Shown here piece by piece: positions 35,061 to 47,100 of a stretch of 64,000 nt of DNA. The translations under genes and the position numbers were made by a program. The notes below the pieces were generated by a model. That model searched no databases and was not told the origin of the DNA. It saw only the letters and a program-made list of their open reading frames with translations. This DNA comes from Panagrolaimus kolymaensis (lineage: Eukaryota > Nematoda > Chromadorea > Rhabditida > Panagrolaimidae). Position 1 is the first letter of the stretch. Every line of letters begins with the position of its first letter. The stretch spans positions 2,046,001-2,110,000 of the forward strand of contig JAJQJQ010000027.1 of assembly GCA_028622995.1 (NCBI GenBank). Direction: 5' to 3'.

Positions 35061-36116
35061 ATGGATTTTGAAGAATTTACTTTTGAAGATGTTAAACAAT
35101 TTTTAAATATTTCCACCATTTTAAATTACTTCAGCGAAGCATTTTTTTATTCGACCACTTTTATTCAAATATTGTTTTTAATAATGTTTATTTATCAAAT
35201 ATTTATTCAAAAATCCCAACCTAATTTTAAATCAGCATATTTTAGTATTTTAATTTTGGAATGTTTTATTCACATGATCGTATCGTTAATTCAATGTATT
35301 CAAACAATTTTTAATCTTTATGGAATCATTTTTGTAAATTTTCAAATGATGTCTGAATGGTATTTATATCGATTTTATGCATTTTGTAATACGATTTTAG
35401 TGGTCAATCGATTTACTGGAGTTTTTCTTTGGAAAATGCATCCAAAAATTTGGAATGGATGGAATTTTAAATTTATTTTTATTTTGGTTATTACATATCC
35501 ATTTATTCTTAGTGGATACACTTTAACCAATTTTTGGAAATGTTTTCAACTTGATATTCCTGAAATTTATATTAAATGTGTAACTTTATTTTCTTCAATT
35601 TTTGAGCTTCCAAAAATTGTTGCAATTTCAAATATTTTCAACGCTATTTTAGCTTTGGTTATGGGTTTAGCCACAGCGCTTGCTAGGAAAATAAAAGGAA
35701 ATAAATGGCAGAAAAGGCAAAAATATGAAACATATTTACTCCTTCAATCGATTATTACTTCAACATTATTAATTGTCTATGAAATTCTTAATGGTCTTTA
35801 CACACAAAATAAATGGCTTACTTCTTCCAAACCTTATGGTGGAGGATATTTTAATCGAATGTATATACTACTTTTTATCATTACTTTAATGAAGCAATGC
35901 TTTCATATTTCTTCAATTATTTTGCTTTTTATTATGTCGTAAGTTTTTATATTACAGTGTAAATACTTATAATATTGAATTTCACTAAATTTTTATTTTT
36001 ATAGAAAATCTGCTCGAGACAGTTTCATCTCTTTTTATCATTTGGATCGTTGTTTATTATGTAGAAGCAAAAGCGAAAAAAGTGATGTCACAGTAATCAC
36101 AAAATTATCAACTTGA
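35061..36116 (+). CDS. Serpentine seven-TM receptor (Srg-like), paralogue
   Basis: Exons 35061-35938 and 36005-36116 join in phase (329 aa). It is a close relative of the receptor at 23100-24352. Shared sequences include WYLYRFYAFCNTILVVNRFT, PKIWNGWNFK, TYPFILSGYTL, GLATALARKIKGNKWQKR, YETYLLLQSIITSTLLI and FHISSIILLF. The intron after FIMS is at the same phase-2 position in both genes. Here the N-terminus starts directly at MDFEEFTFEDVKQ, and the tail (DSFISFYHLDRCLLC) ends in one exon, whereas the relative has an extra terminal exon. The two genes point in opposite directions 11 kb apart. The presumed role is chemosensation through a G protein, and no ligand is known. Confidence 0.83.
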
Positions 36117-37300
36117 AGAAACCCTTTATGAGTGTAATACAAGAGCAGAAAAGCCAAAATTGATAGACGATTCCAAGCAACTCATTGTTTTTTGATAAAT
36201 AAAATAATCATCTATTGCTGTTTTTTTAACTCTTTTATCGATTAACACTTTTAAACAACAAAAAAGGAATGAGAAAATGAACAACAGAAAATTTCTTGCT
36301 TTTTAATTCAAGAAATACTTCTTCTTTTTTTTGGAGTTTTTATATGATTACATTGGTTAGAATGTTTAAATATTTTTTCTTTATTTTTTGTAGTAACTTT
36401 CGTAAGGTTTATTCATAAGCCTTTTATCTTTTTTGGAAATAAAAAAAGTGAAGTAATAAAAAAAACATAGAAAATATAAGTCTTTTTTAATTTTGTCATA
36501 AGAAAGCAAAATATTATTGTTTTAAATTTCAAGATAGATTTTAACGATCCCCACAATCCTGTTAAAATGTTAAACTATTAAATAAGAACAGGACACAACT
36601 ATAACAAGCATATATATTTTTTGCAATTTGAAGTTCAATTATATTATAAACCAAATCAAAAGAAAGATAATTGAAAGAAATGAAAAGCAATTAGCGTGGT
36701 GGTATTTTACGTTACATATAAAAAAATTTTTACCCCTGTTATTACAATCATTTTCTCTTTTCATTAAAATAGTTTTTCAAAAAAAGGAAACAATAAAATC
36801 ATTTTTTCTTCCTTTTGTTTCTTTTCTCTCTCTCGAACGCTTATCGATTTTTATTTATTGCTTCAAAGGGAAAAAAAAACAAGAAAAAAAAATACATACT
36901 TGTTTTTATTGAAATTTGTTTGACTCTTTTGCTGAAAAGCTTTTTTCCGTGTTTTTTTTTAATATTTTGGTTGCATTTTTGTTAGTTTTTCCATTCTTAG
37001 CATAATACAATAAAGAAACAAATTATCAGAAATCGTATTACAATAAACAAAACCTTTTCCTTTTTTGAGTTGTATTTTTTACAAGAAAAATGGTTTAATA
37101 AAAAAACAAAAAATAGAATATTAAAAGAATTTGGAGGACCAATTGGCGGTGAAAAAAAGACTTCCTTTATGACGGAGATATGCAAAGTTGAATTTAAAAA
37201 AAAGTTAGAAAAACTTATTTGTTTCATGTTGTCCAATGATTTTCACAAGCAAAGATAAGAAAAAAACATTAAAAAATGTTAAATAAATGGGTTTTTTGCA
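36117..37300. other. 1.2-kb spacer with poly(A) signal
   Basis: AATAAA at 36198-36203, about 80 nt past the receptor stop, is a reasonable poly(A) signal. The remainder is AT-rich, without a splice-supported frame. It separates convergent genes (receptor + and sulfurtransferase -). Confidence 0.45.
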
Positions 37301-38634
37301 TCATTTTTTTGCTGGTCCATTGATTCTTTCAGGCTCACGCAATTCAATTTCTTTTAAACTTCCCTTAAAAAATAAATTTTAAAAGTTAAATAATTATTGA
37401 TTCTTAAAACTTCTTTTTACTTACGTTATAAACCTTTAATGGAGCATCAGGATATACACTATCGATAATGGTTGCTAACATGGAAGCTTGAATTCCCAAA
37501 GCACACATAGTTATGGTTGGCTTGGAAATATCAAACCCAAGTTTCTCTAACTTTTCTTTAATTTTGTTTTCAGGCAAAATTAAACCATTTTCATCCACGA
37601 ATTCTCCGCATGGAACATTTTTAGTTCCAAGAATATGACTTCCATGAACTTTGGATTTATCAAATCCGCAATCAGCAACATTATTAAATTGATTTGGAGG
37701 TCGAGCATCCAAAATGCTTAATTCATCAGATTTTTCAAAAGCATCTTTGCCACGTGGATCTTTTTTAGTCAAGTCAAAAAAATTTGTGATGTGATCATAA
37801 ACGCAATATTGCGCAGACCAGTTTCCTTTTTCAAAAGTTGGTGTTTCTGTGGCATCGGAAGTTTCAGTTTCATAACCAGCTTTACTCCAAGCATCAAAAC
37901 CACCATTTAAAATTGAAATATTTTCGTGGCCATTACACTAAAAATTAATGAAATTTATAAAATCTCCCGAAACATAAATTTTTTTTATATATATTAATTT
38001 TTGAAATTTCTCTTAAAAATCTGAAAGTTCTCGTAAAGTTTGATGGACTTTCATTTTCCTTTTTTTTCCAGAAGCTTTGGCAAGCAAAAAGCTTTTTCTT
38101 AGGAAATTAGTTTAAAGTTTTTCACCTTAAAAATCCAATAAGCTCTTGCAGCAAAAAGCATTCCACCAAAAGGCCCACGACTATAAAGCACAATGTGGTC
38201 ATCTCGATTGATACCCAAAACTTGAATATATTCTTGAAACTTTTCTGGTTCAAGAAAAGAAAATCTTTCAAATTCTCCAGGATTCATTGCATAATCCAAA
38301 TTGAAATGACGAGCATTGGGAATATGTGATTTTGCAAAAGTTTGGAATTGTCTGAAATATTTTTTAAAAAAAAACGTATATTCAAAGAGAGTAAGTAAAA
38401 CTAACGGAGTATCATTTTTTAAATAAGCTTGAATATTCTCCAAATAACTTTTTGCATGTTCCGATGGATCAGGTTTTAGACCAATTTGATATGTGCAATC
38501 CAAAACTTTCAAATCTTCGCGTTTGTTCTAAAAATTTTAAAACATTTTAGTTAAAAGTTTAAAAAAAGTTAATAGAAACATACTTTTAGCAAACCATGAA
38601 GTTCTTGGGCAGTAATAAATCTTTGAGAAGCCAT
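37301..38634 (-). CDS. Two-domain sulfurtransferase (thiosulfate / 3-mercaptopyruvate type)
   Basis: Exons 38584-38634, 38406-38527, 38126-38351, 37425-37937 and 37301-37363 join in phase (324 aa). It has tandem rhodanese domains. The N-terminal domain has VLDCTYQIG, SHIPNARHFNLDYAM, FQEYIQVLGINRDDHIVLYS and AARAYWIF. The C-terminal domain has LSILDARPPNQF, KVHGSHILGTKNVPC and a catalytic loop with TMCALGIQAS, where the Cys is the sulfur acceptor and the CxxGxxA spacing of the family is kept. Such enzymes move sulfur from mercaptopyruvate or thiosulfate to thiol or cyanide acceptors, in cytosol or mitochondria. No transit peptide is evident (the start is MASQRFITAQEL), so a cytosolic location is inferred. 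Length fits the family. The loop CALGIQA is unlike the CGTGVTA of mammalian MPST, so substrate preference is left open. Confidence 0.85.
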
Positions 38635-39587
38635 TTTGAATAAAAAGTCTGTAAAAAAGGTTAAGAAACTAGAATATTAGTTTTTTTTAAACAAAAAAAT
38701 GAGCAATTTTTCTTTTTTGCGCACGTTCACTGTCTTTTTTTTCGACCTTCATATTGATTGTTTTTGTGTGTACGCAATGAAACTACAAAATTCAAAACAA
38801 AACAAAACAAAAAAGCGAACGGAATGAAGTTCGCATTCAGCAAAGCGTTCGATCAAAATAAAATAAAAAAAGTGAAGTTAAATATCTTTTTTTCCTATGA
38901 GAAATTTAATTTTTTTTCTTCCTACTTTTTTGAATCTTTAATTCTTTTTTTATTTTATTTTAATCCCAAACATTGCAAATTTTGACCTAACTTTTTGCGA
39001 ATATTACAAAACTTTTTGTTCAAAAAGTTGTAGTAAAAGCAATTATTTTTTTTCAACATCCATTTATTAAAGCCACAAGAAGCGTTCTTCTGAGACAAAT
39101 ATTAAAATTATGACATATGCACTGAATGTATGGACAAAAAAATGTAGAAAAAGATAAAAAAAACCGAACTTTTGGTCATTTAAAAAAAATAAAAATAAAA
39201 TACTTGAAACAAAAACTTACATATATTAGATTTAAATATTTTTATTCTTAACTATCAAGATTTGTTTTTTTAAAACATTAAATTTAAAAGTACAAAACAT
39301 TCATCGTCACATAAAAAAACTCGATACATTTTATTCTCAAAGGCTTATCAAAGATTTTTATCAAAGAAAAAAATAGAGAATAAACTTCACAGAATTTTCT
39401 TGTTTAAAAAATTGTACTTTTCTTTTTTTCCAGACTTTGGAATATTTAAAAAAATTTTGTTTTTTTATTTTTTGACGAAAAGTATAAAAACAGTTAAAAA
39501 TTGTCGATAATTTCTTAACGAAAAAGAAATGTACAAAAAGTAAAAAATAATTATTAAATTAAAAAGTGACGTAAAGAAAGATTTTGA
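38635..39587. other. Spacer upstream of sulfurtransferase
   Basis: 950 bp of AT-rich sequence with no supported exon. It should include the promoter of the sulfurtransferase gene. Repeated AACAAAACAAAACAAAA near 38.8 kb is simple sequence. Confidence 0.4.
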
Positions 39588-39734
39588 GTGATATTTAAAT
39601 TTGTGAATGAAAATGACTTCAAAGATCTCACTAGTCAACCAGACATTTTAAAACTTGTAAACTATAAAATAATAAAATTTGCTTTTTGTGGAACTTTTAT
39701 CGAATATTTATTCTTCACATTAGAAGATGATGAG

Positions 39735-40656
39735 CAGGCTTGGGCGGGAATGAAAACTCCGGGACGGGAATCCGGGAGTCCGGGATTCCCGTAAGAAAGT
39801 CCGGGACGGAACGGGAATCCGGGAATGATCCGGGAATTCATAAAATGGTTAAAAATTCTATTTTTCTGTCATTTTTTCATTTTTTTTAAACCAAATGCTT
39901 TCTAATTAAAAACAGAACAAAATGTATTAGACGCATTTTTAAAAAAACATGACGTCTTAACCAATTATGGATTTTAGCGTTAAATTTTTTTGAGAAAAAA
40001 GTGTTTTTTAGTAATAATTTGTCAGATAACCAAAAAGTTTTGGTGATATTTCATGAAAATTTTGAAGAAAATGATTACTCGAATGATAATATGTACTCCT
40101 CCCTTTACTCTTATTAATTCCGGATTCCGGACATAAAATCCGGGAATCCAGGACGGGAATAATTATCGAAAAATTGGTCCGGAATCCGGGAATCCGGAAT
40201 AGGGTTCACGTCTCCGTGGATAGACCAAAAAATGCGGAGACGGAGACACTCCGTGTTTGCTTGGCGGAGAGACGGAGATTCTCCGCGGAGACAGAAATAT
40301 GGCGGACGGAGACGCGGATATACGGATATTCGCCGTCTCCGCCAAAAATTTTGGAATTATAAAGGGGTTTAAAAAGAAAAATTTTTATATTTAAAAATAG
40401 TTATATATTTCTAAAGACTCTGTTTTATTAATCTCATCAATCTACAATCTTAATTTTTTAATTCTTGATAATAAAAGAATTGGCGGAGACAAAAGGCCGC
40501 GGAGACGGAGACGCGAACATTTGACGGAGACCAAAATCTCGCGGACGGAGACACGGAGACGGAGACGGAGAGGCGGAGACGCGGATACGGAGACGGATAT
40601 CCACGGAGACGTGAACCCTAATCCGGAACACGATCCGGGATTCCCGCCCAAGCCTG
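39735..40656. mobile_element. Non-autonomous hAT-like element filled with a TCCGGGA motif
   Basis: The termini are CAGGCTTGGGCGGGAAT and its inverse ATTCCCGCCCAAGCCTG, with an 8-bp target duplication ATGATGAG at 39727-39734 and 40657-40664. End sequence and duplication length fit the hAT superfamily. Flanks inside the termini are arrays of CCGGGA/TCCGGGAAT in both orientations. There is no transposase frame. A second element (40200-40620) is inserted within it. Confidence 0.82.
40200..40620. mobile_element. Nested hAT-like element filled with a GGAGAC motif
   Basis: The ends are TAGGGTTCACGTCTCCGTGG and its inverse, flanked by the 8-bp duplication ATCCGGAA (40192-40199 and 40621-40628). The duplicated sequence belongs to the outer element, proving that this one landed later. 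The interior is dominated by GGAGAC/CGGAGA units in arrays near both ends and an AT-rich centre, with no coding frame. Confidence 0.82.
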
Positions 40657-41145
40657 ATGATGAGAGAAGAAGGTAAAAAAGAATTTCTTTATCGAATAAA
40701 AAAATCTCCACTTCTTTTCAAGGTTGCCCTTTTTATTTTAAGTAAGGGGTAGATGAAATAAGCGACGAACTTTTTTATTTCAACTAAAAAGGAATTTTTT
40801 TTAATTATACTTTTCTTTCCATTTTTTTTTGAATATTTTGATTATATTTTTTAAAGTTTTATTCTATTGATTATGATGCCGTGGAAGAACAAAGGCAGTT
40901 AATTAGTGAAGCTCAAAAAAATGTAATGAGCTTATTGGAACAATTAGGAATTTAAATAAAAAAAATGATGAAAAAATGATAAGTTACCATAAACTTTCAA
41001 ATGAAATTCTAAGAATTCCTATGAAACATGTGAATAGATTTCAAGAGGTGGTCAATTGTTTAATAAAAGCTAATATAATTAGTTACTTTTAGAGGAAAAC
41101 AAAAGCAAGAAATATTAGTGACGTTTACCATAAAATTACTTTATT

Positions 41146-44100
41146 CTAAAGTTTTACATCATCATTTCTATGTTTAAAATAATTATAAACAAAACCAAGA
41201 AAAGCCAATAAAATAGCTACAAAAGCTGTAACAATTTTAACCCAAAAAATTATTAAAGGAATAATGACAAAACTCATTCGAATTAAATCCAATGCATTCG
41301 GTTTCAAATTGCCTTCAGCACTCACTCGAATAAAGGGTAATAATGCATTTGCCATATTTGATGTAACAATAAATTTGCGATTTTGGTATATGGGTGCAGA
41401 AATTTGAAATTGAAATATCACTTTCGTTACCATTCCAGAAGTCTTTAAAAAAATTGATCGTTTAAATTATAGAAAAATACTTATAAAAATTTTTATTCAA
41501 ACGTTTGGGTTTTTCACGAAAAAAAAAATCAATAAAAAAATGCTGAAATAGTTTTTTGTTTATGCTTATTAAAAACTTTAAAAACAAAAAAATATCTTGT
41601 GCCAATATATAGCACCTTTATAAGGTCAAAAATGTTTTTTTGCCAAGGTGAATATTTTTTAGATTTTCATTCTCACAAATTTCAATGGATACTACTGGCT
41701 GGTAGTTAACTGCCCTCTCTTTCGTTGCTAGTATATATTTTTTCTTATTTTTTTATTTTTAAATTTTTTAACTAAATTTTTTTACATTTTACTTTTTTTA
41801 AGCTAACATCTTTTAAATATAGATGTTATTAGTGAAGGTACATAATTATAGCTTTTTTGAGATAATAAATAATACAAAACTACGAAAATGGCTTTTAGAA
41901 AAAATCTTTTCATTAGCAAAAAAACTTGGATATGAAACCGAACGAAACATTTTAAAAAATTAATTAAAAAGAAAGATGGCAACAAGAAAAAAAAGTTAAT
42001 AGTTGAGTTATTTAGAATTATCATCTGGAATATAAAATAAATGAATGGAATAAAAATAAATTACCAATAGCTGAGAATTAAATTATAATACGAATCAAAG
42101 TCTTTCAAAAATATTTTAATTGTTATTATAAAAATTTGCTAATATATATTTTTTTGAAAGATTATTTTAAAAAATCTTCGACTTACGGGTTCATGATTAT
42201 ACATAAATGGAGTATATTCTGGCAATTTTGGTTTTAATCCAACCACAGTGTTTACCAATTCAGGAGGAGAATAGGAAAAATGTGGAGCCGAAATAAATAC
42301 AGTAAATGGAGGTTGCTTGAGTTGGCCTGGGTAACATTTTAATGGAAATATTCCGGGAGGAAGTAAAAACGTTCCATTATAAAATGTTCCATTGCAACAT
42401 GGATGACAAAAATTAATTCCAATTCGACAATCAATCTTTGGAAAAATATTTGTTTTGCAATCAAAAGATGTATTTTTCGGTGAAGGACAGTTTGGCCAAT
42501 TAGGAACATAATTAATTTTTTCTAAATTTTCATATTGCATCCCAATATTTTCTTCTAAGGTTGTATCAAAAACTGATGGAGGAGTATGAAATTCGTAAGT
42601 TGGTATTCCAGATATATCAGCTTCATGAGAAAATTGAAGGTCAAAAGAGCTAAAAATAATGAACAAAAAAAACATTCTTGAAACAATCACAGTTAAGAAA
42701 AAATGAATAAAAAAGAGAAAGAAAAAATAATGTTGTTTTTAAATATAAATTTTATGTTTCCTAAGTCGAACATCTCGAAATAAAAGTTTTGACCTCAAAA
42801 CGAAAAATTTGTAATAAATTTCTATTTTCTGACTACGAAAATCACGAATGCAAACTTTTTTATATAAAAACGAATATTTGATAGATTTTTATAGTCCTTA
42901 AAAATTTATAACAGTCTCCTACGGGTGTCATAACCAAAAGCCTTGAAGGAAATTATTTCATCTTTATTTAGAAATAGAAAAAAACTTTTTTGGTTTCAAA
43001 TCATATCAATTTTTTGATAATTTTAAATTTCAGTCTTTTTTGACGAGAAAAAAAGAAAAAAAGCTAACCGACAAAGAAATGACATAAAAAGTTGAAGTTG
43101 ATCAGTTTCTTTTAAATCTGGATGTTGAAACGTTCCACTATCCGATCCATTTATCATTCGGCTTTGTTTTGTCGTGTACCAACTATCAGGTAATAAAGTT
43201 AAATTACCCCATGAAATAACTTTACCCAAATTATTTACATCACTTTTCCCTGTATCAATCCAATATTCTTCGTCATTGGTATTATTGTACTAGAAAATAT
43301 TTTTTAAATTATGCAAATATTTCTTTTTTATAAAAAATTAACGAACGTGATAGAAAAATGCCAATTTTTTCATATCTGGAACAGGAATGGGAATGAAAGT
43401 AGGTTGGCCAAAAAATGAAATATTAAAAGCTAAAGATATAATTTTTATAAGGTCAGAATGTGCTGCAGATAATAAAGCATCTTCATAACCATCAAATAAA
43501 AGTTCACCAAACTTTACATTTCTTAAACATTTCTTAAAAAAAATCCAAAAATTAAAAAGATTTATTTTGTTAAATTTTATTTTTACTCTTTCAATATTTA
43601 TTTATAAAGATCTAATTAATTTTCGTGACGAAAGTTATAATTTTTTAAAAAACAGTTATAATTTTTTCATTGTTTAGTTTAGCCCCTTTTTTAACAAGTT
43701 TGCATAAATTTTCTATGCTTTTCATTTTTCAAACTTTTGATCTTTGTTTATTTTTTTTGCAATGACGTGAGAGATAATAAAAAATATTTCCATGACCAGT
43801 AGACGATCATCGCATATTTTATTTTATTTTTTATTTTTTATGGAAGAGTAATAAAAGTTAAGAAACGGAAGCAACGCATAATTAATGAAAAGTAGAAAGA
43901 ACAAAAAATAGTCATTATTTGTGTTCGAAAGAAAAATTTATTTTTTCTCTTTCGTCAAAGTTCATAACTTTTTTAATTTAAAATTAGCCGAAAAATCCCA
44001 AAATTAAATTTTAAAAAAAAGTAAAACTCACACAAATGAATATTCTCCCATAAGCATAACGCCAATGGAAAAAACTTGTTGAACAAAATTTGATATATTA

Positions 44101-47100
44101 TATTTCGGATTAGTTAATTCCTGGTAAGCTCCAAGCCCAGGAAGATTTGGAATGCTCACAACTGCACCATAGTCACAAACATCACAACTCATATCGCGAT
44201 CAAAAATATAACCTTTATAATTTTTATACCATACTTGCGTTTGGTCTTCATTGAAAAGGTAATCTTTTTTATCTTCAACTTCCCTGAAAACAAATCGGAT
44301 TTATTAAATTTTTTAAAAATAATAAAGCTGAAAAATTTTGGATTTAGTTACCGCTGCAGGACTTCATCGTGGTAAAATTAATAAGGCTTTTGTGAAAGTT
44401 CGCGACGTCGCGAAGTCGCGATGTTTGTTTTCGCGTCGAGACCGTAAAAAAATTGTGCAAGTTCGCGATATTTTATTTTTTTAGCTTTTCAACTGATTTT
44501 TATTCAAATTTTATTTATATTTTTATTACAAATGTCACATATTTAAAGTAACAAATACTAGGTTTATATAAGTACTTCTTAAACAAGGAAAGACATACTA
44601 AATCTTGGAAATATTTGTAATGCTGGAGGTCGAAGCACTGGAATAGGCTGACTATGGAAAGTGTTAACTGCAGGGCGATGTAGTCCAATTCGTTGACAAA
44701 AATTAATTGTACATTAATGTTTGTAATAAATTAAAATCTTTATAACTGCCACTTAAAAAAGAAAAAACTCACTAGTTCTTGGAGATAGTTGCTGGAATAA
44801 TGGCTTTGCTGGAAGTAATGGTTGGAGCTTCTTTTGCTAGTTAGCATCGTCCCCAAATGCAAGATATGTTTGAATTAAATCTTCTGGACTTGGTGGTGTT
44901 AAAACCCAATCATTCATTAGTGATAAATCAATCAATGGTTTTTAATGAATTGGAAAGGATGTAATTAAACTTTCCAAAATTTCAAAAGTTTCTTCACATT
45001 TGAAAGTTCATTAGGTTCACCATCCCAATTACATTCAATCAAATCACGTGGAAGTAGTGGAAATTATATTTATGTTTCTGGACGTTTCTTTTTCATTGCT
45101 GTTTGCCAAAATATTTCATACCCATTGGATGCATCACGATTATGGCCTTATTATTTCACCTTCGAAACACCATCATAATGGATTGAGCTTTATTTCAAAA
45201 CGGTTATTTTTAGGATTTGATGCTTGATTTTTTGCTGCATTTAGTTCAAGTTTATTTAATAGAAATTAGTAGCCAAATAAGTTATTCTAATATAGTCTTA
45301 AAACAAGTTTCTTACTCAAAAATAACTTAACGGATTCCTTTGTTATCCATAAAACAAACAAGAACATGTAAATATGATACGCCACATAACAACAACAACT
45401 CTTTTCATTATTAAAATTTATTTAGTCTCTTTCATATCTTTTTTTATCGTTTTACTTGCTCAATTTCTTCCCTGTTTATCTGCTACACTAACCACTGAAA
45501 CAACTGCGGACGAAATTCTTCCATCAGAAACGACAAAAAAATATTCTTCGCTCCATTGTTACCCCTGATTTTATCATTGAAGTTGGTCCACGCGTTATTA
45601 ATTATTGTTGCATACAGCGCTGGCGGTTCGGTTTTTTCGGTTTTTCGGTTTACTGGCTGTATGTATTTTTTTTCATTTCAAACCGAACAAACCGAAAAAG
45701 AACTTATTATAGGGAATAAAATTATCTACAAATTGAAAAAAAAATCGGGCAATTTTTGTGATTCTGAAAAAAGTTATGATTAATTCACCGAAAACCGATT
45801 TTTCGTCTCGCCTTTTTTTCGGTTTTCGGTGAATTAATCATAACTTTTTTCAGAATCACAAAAATTGCCCGATTTTTTTTTCAATTTGTAGATAATTTTA
45901 TTCCCTATAATAAGTTATTTTTCGGTTTGTTCGGTTTGAAATGAAAAAAAATACATACAGCCAGTAAACCGAAAAACCGAAAAAACCGAACCGCCAGCGC
46001 TGGTTGCATACTTAAAAATGTTACCATACATTAATAAAGGAACCATCGCTGTTGAAATGAATCAAAAACAACTTGAAAAATTTGTTGAGTTTCGTTTTGG
46101 ATTTGCGAATCTCCTAAGGATTATGAATTTAGTAAATCAATTTTAGATTCTTTTTTCGATGCGGATTTAAGGATTATACTTTTAAAGCCGACTTTCTTTA
46201 TTCTCAAATATTTCTTCGAGCTATAGGGGATTATGGTTTAAATAAAATTGATGAGCTACAAAATCCTGAAATTCAAAAGTATCTCGAACTCATCAACGAT
46301 TTCAAACTTGATTTACGAAGAGCCATAGAAGAAAGTCCATTTGAATTTTTTATGGAATCTAATTTAAGGATCAAAAGGAAACAGAAAATAACATGACGAT
46401 GAAATCTGTTGTGACTCTAACAACACGATGGATTCAAATATGGCGCTTCTTATCGTATCTCATGGTCTCGAATGGAATAAGGAAGTTTCTCTGCCTCGCC
46501 TAATTTGTATTTGTTTGTTTGTTAGTAGTTCATTGTTTTTACATTAACTTTTACTCTGTATTGTTTTGTTAGCTGCAAGCTCAACCGCTCGAGCTACAGC
46601 TTTGTTCCTGAATAAATATTCTCTATTTATTATTGTGTCAACCTACGGCATTAAGGGAACTCTTTGTTTAACCAACTTCACGGTTAGAACAAAATCTGTT
46701 TCAATAAATTAAAAAAAACCTTTTTTTTTAATTTGTTTGTATTTTTTCGTTTTGGATAATTAATTTATTATGTTCAGCTTCACCGTTATTTTCCTCTAAT
46801 AGTAAAAAACACAATTTACTACCCAACAAAACAGAATTGCAATTTACAAATGTAACTAGTTGAAGATAGTAAAGTAGTGGTGATTAATGAAATACTAAAT
46901 GATTTTGAATATGTTGCAAAAAAAAATCTACCAGTTATCTCCATCCACATCAGCACAACTTGGCAATTTTTTGGTTACTAAACCACCGGGTAATTTTCTC
47001 CAAAAACATAATGGTGTTTTAATGGGTACAATATCACAAATTGTAACCAATAAGCAAGCTAACAAGAAATCAGCATACATAGCTGAAAATCGAAGCAATT

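Larger units (their letters stand above)
39588..40955 (+). pseudogene. Gene fragment interrupted by a transposon
   Basis: The left part (39588-39734) reads FVNENDFKDLTSQPDILKLV, then FCGTFIEYLFFTLEDDE, without a start codon. The right part has DDERRR immediately after the insertion, and an exon 40857-40955 reading DAVEEQRQLISEAQKNVMSL and ending LLEQLGI-stop. The insertion at 39735-40656 duplicated ATGATGAG within the acidic DDE stretch. Removing it restores continuity of the left frame into the AGAAGAAG|GTAAAA donor. The following exon is then joined in the wrong phase by my reading, so either the gene was already damaged or I have one junction wrong. No family is recognised; the last exon has a coiled-coil look. 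Confidence 0.45.

Noticed and set aside
46480..46700. Possible long terminal repeat (AATAAA near TGTGTCAAC...)
   Set aside because: No partner repeat, primer-binding site or retroviral gene could be found nearby.
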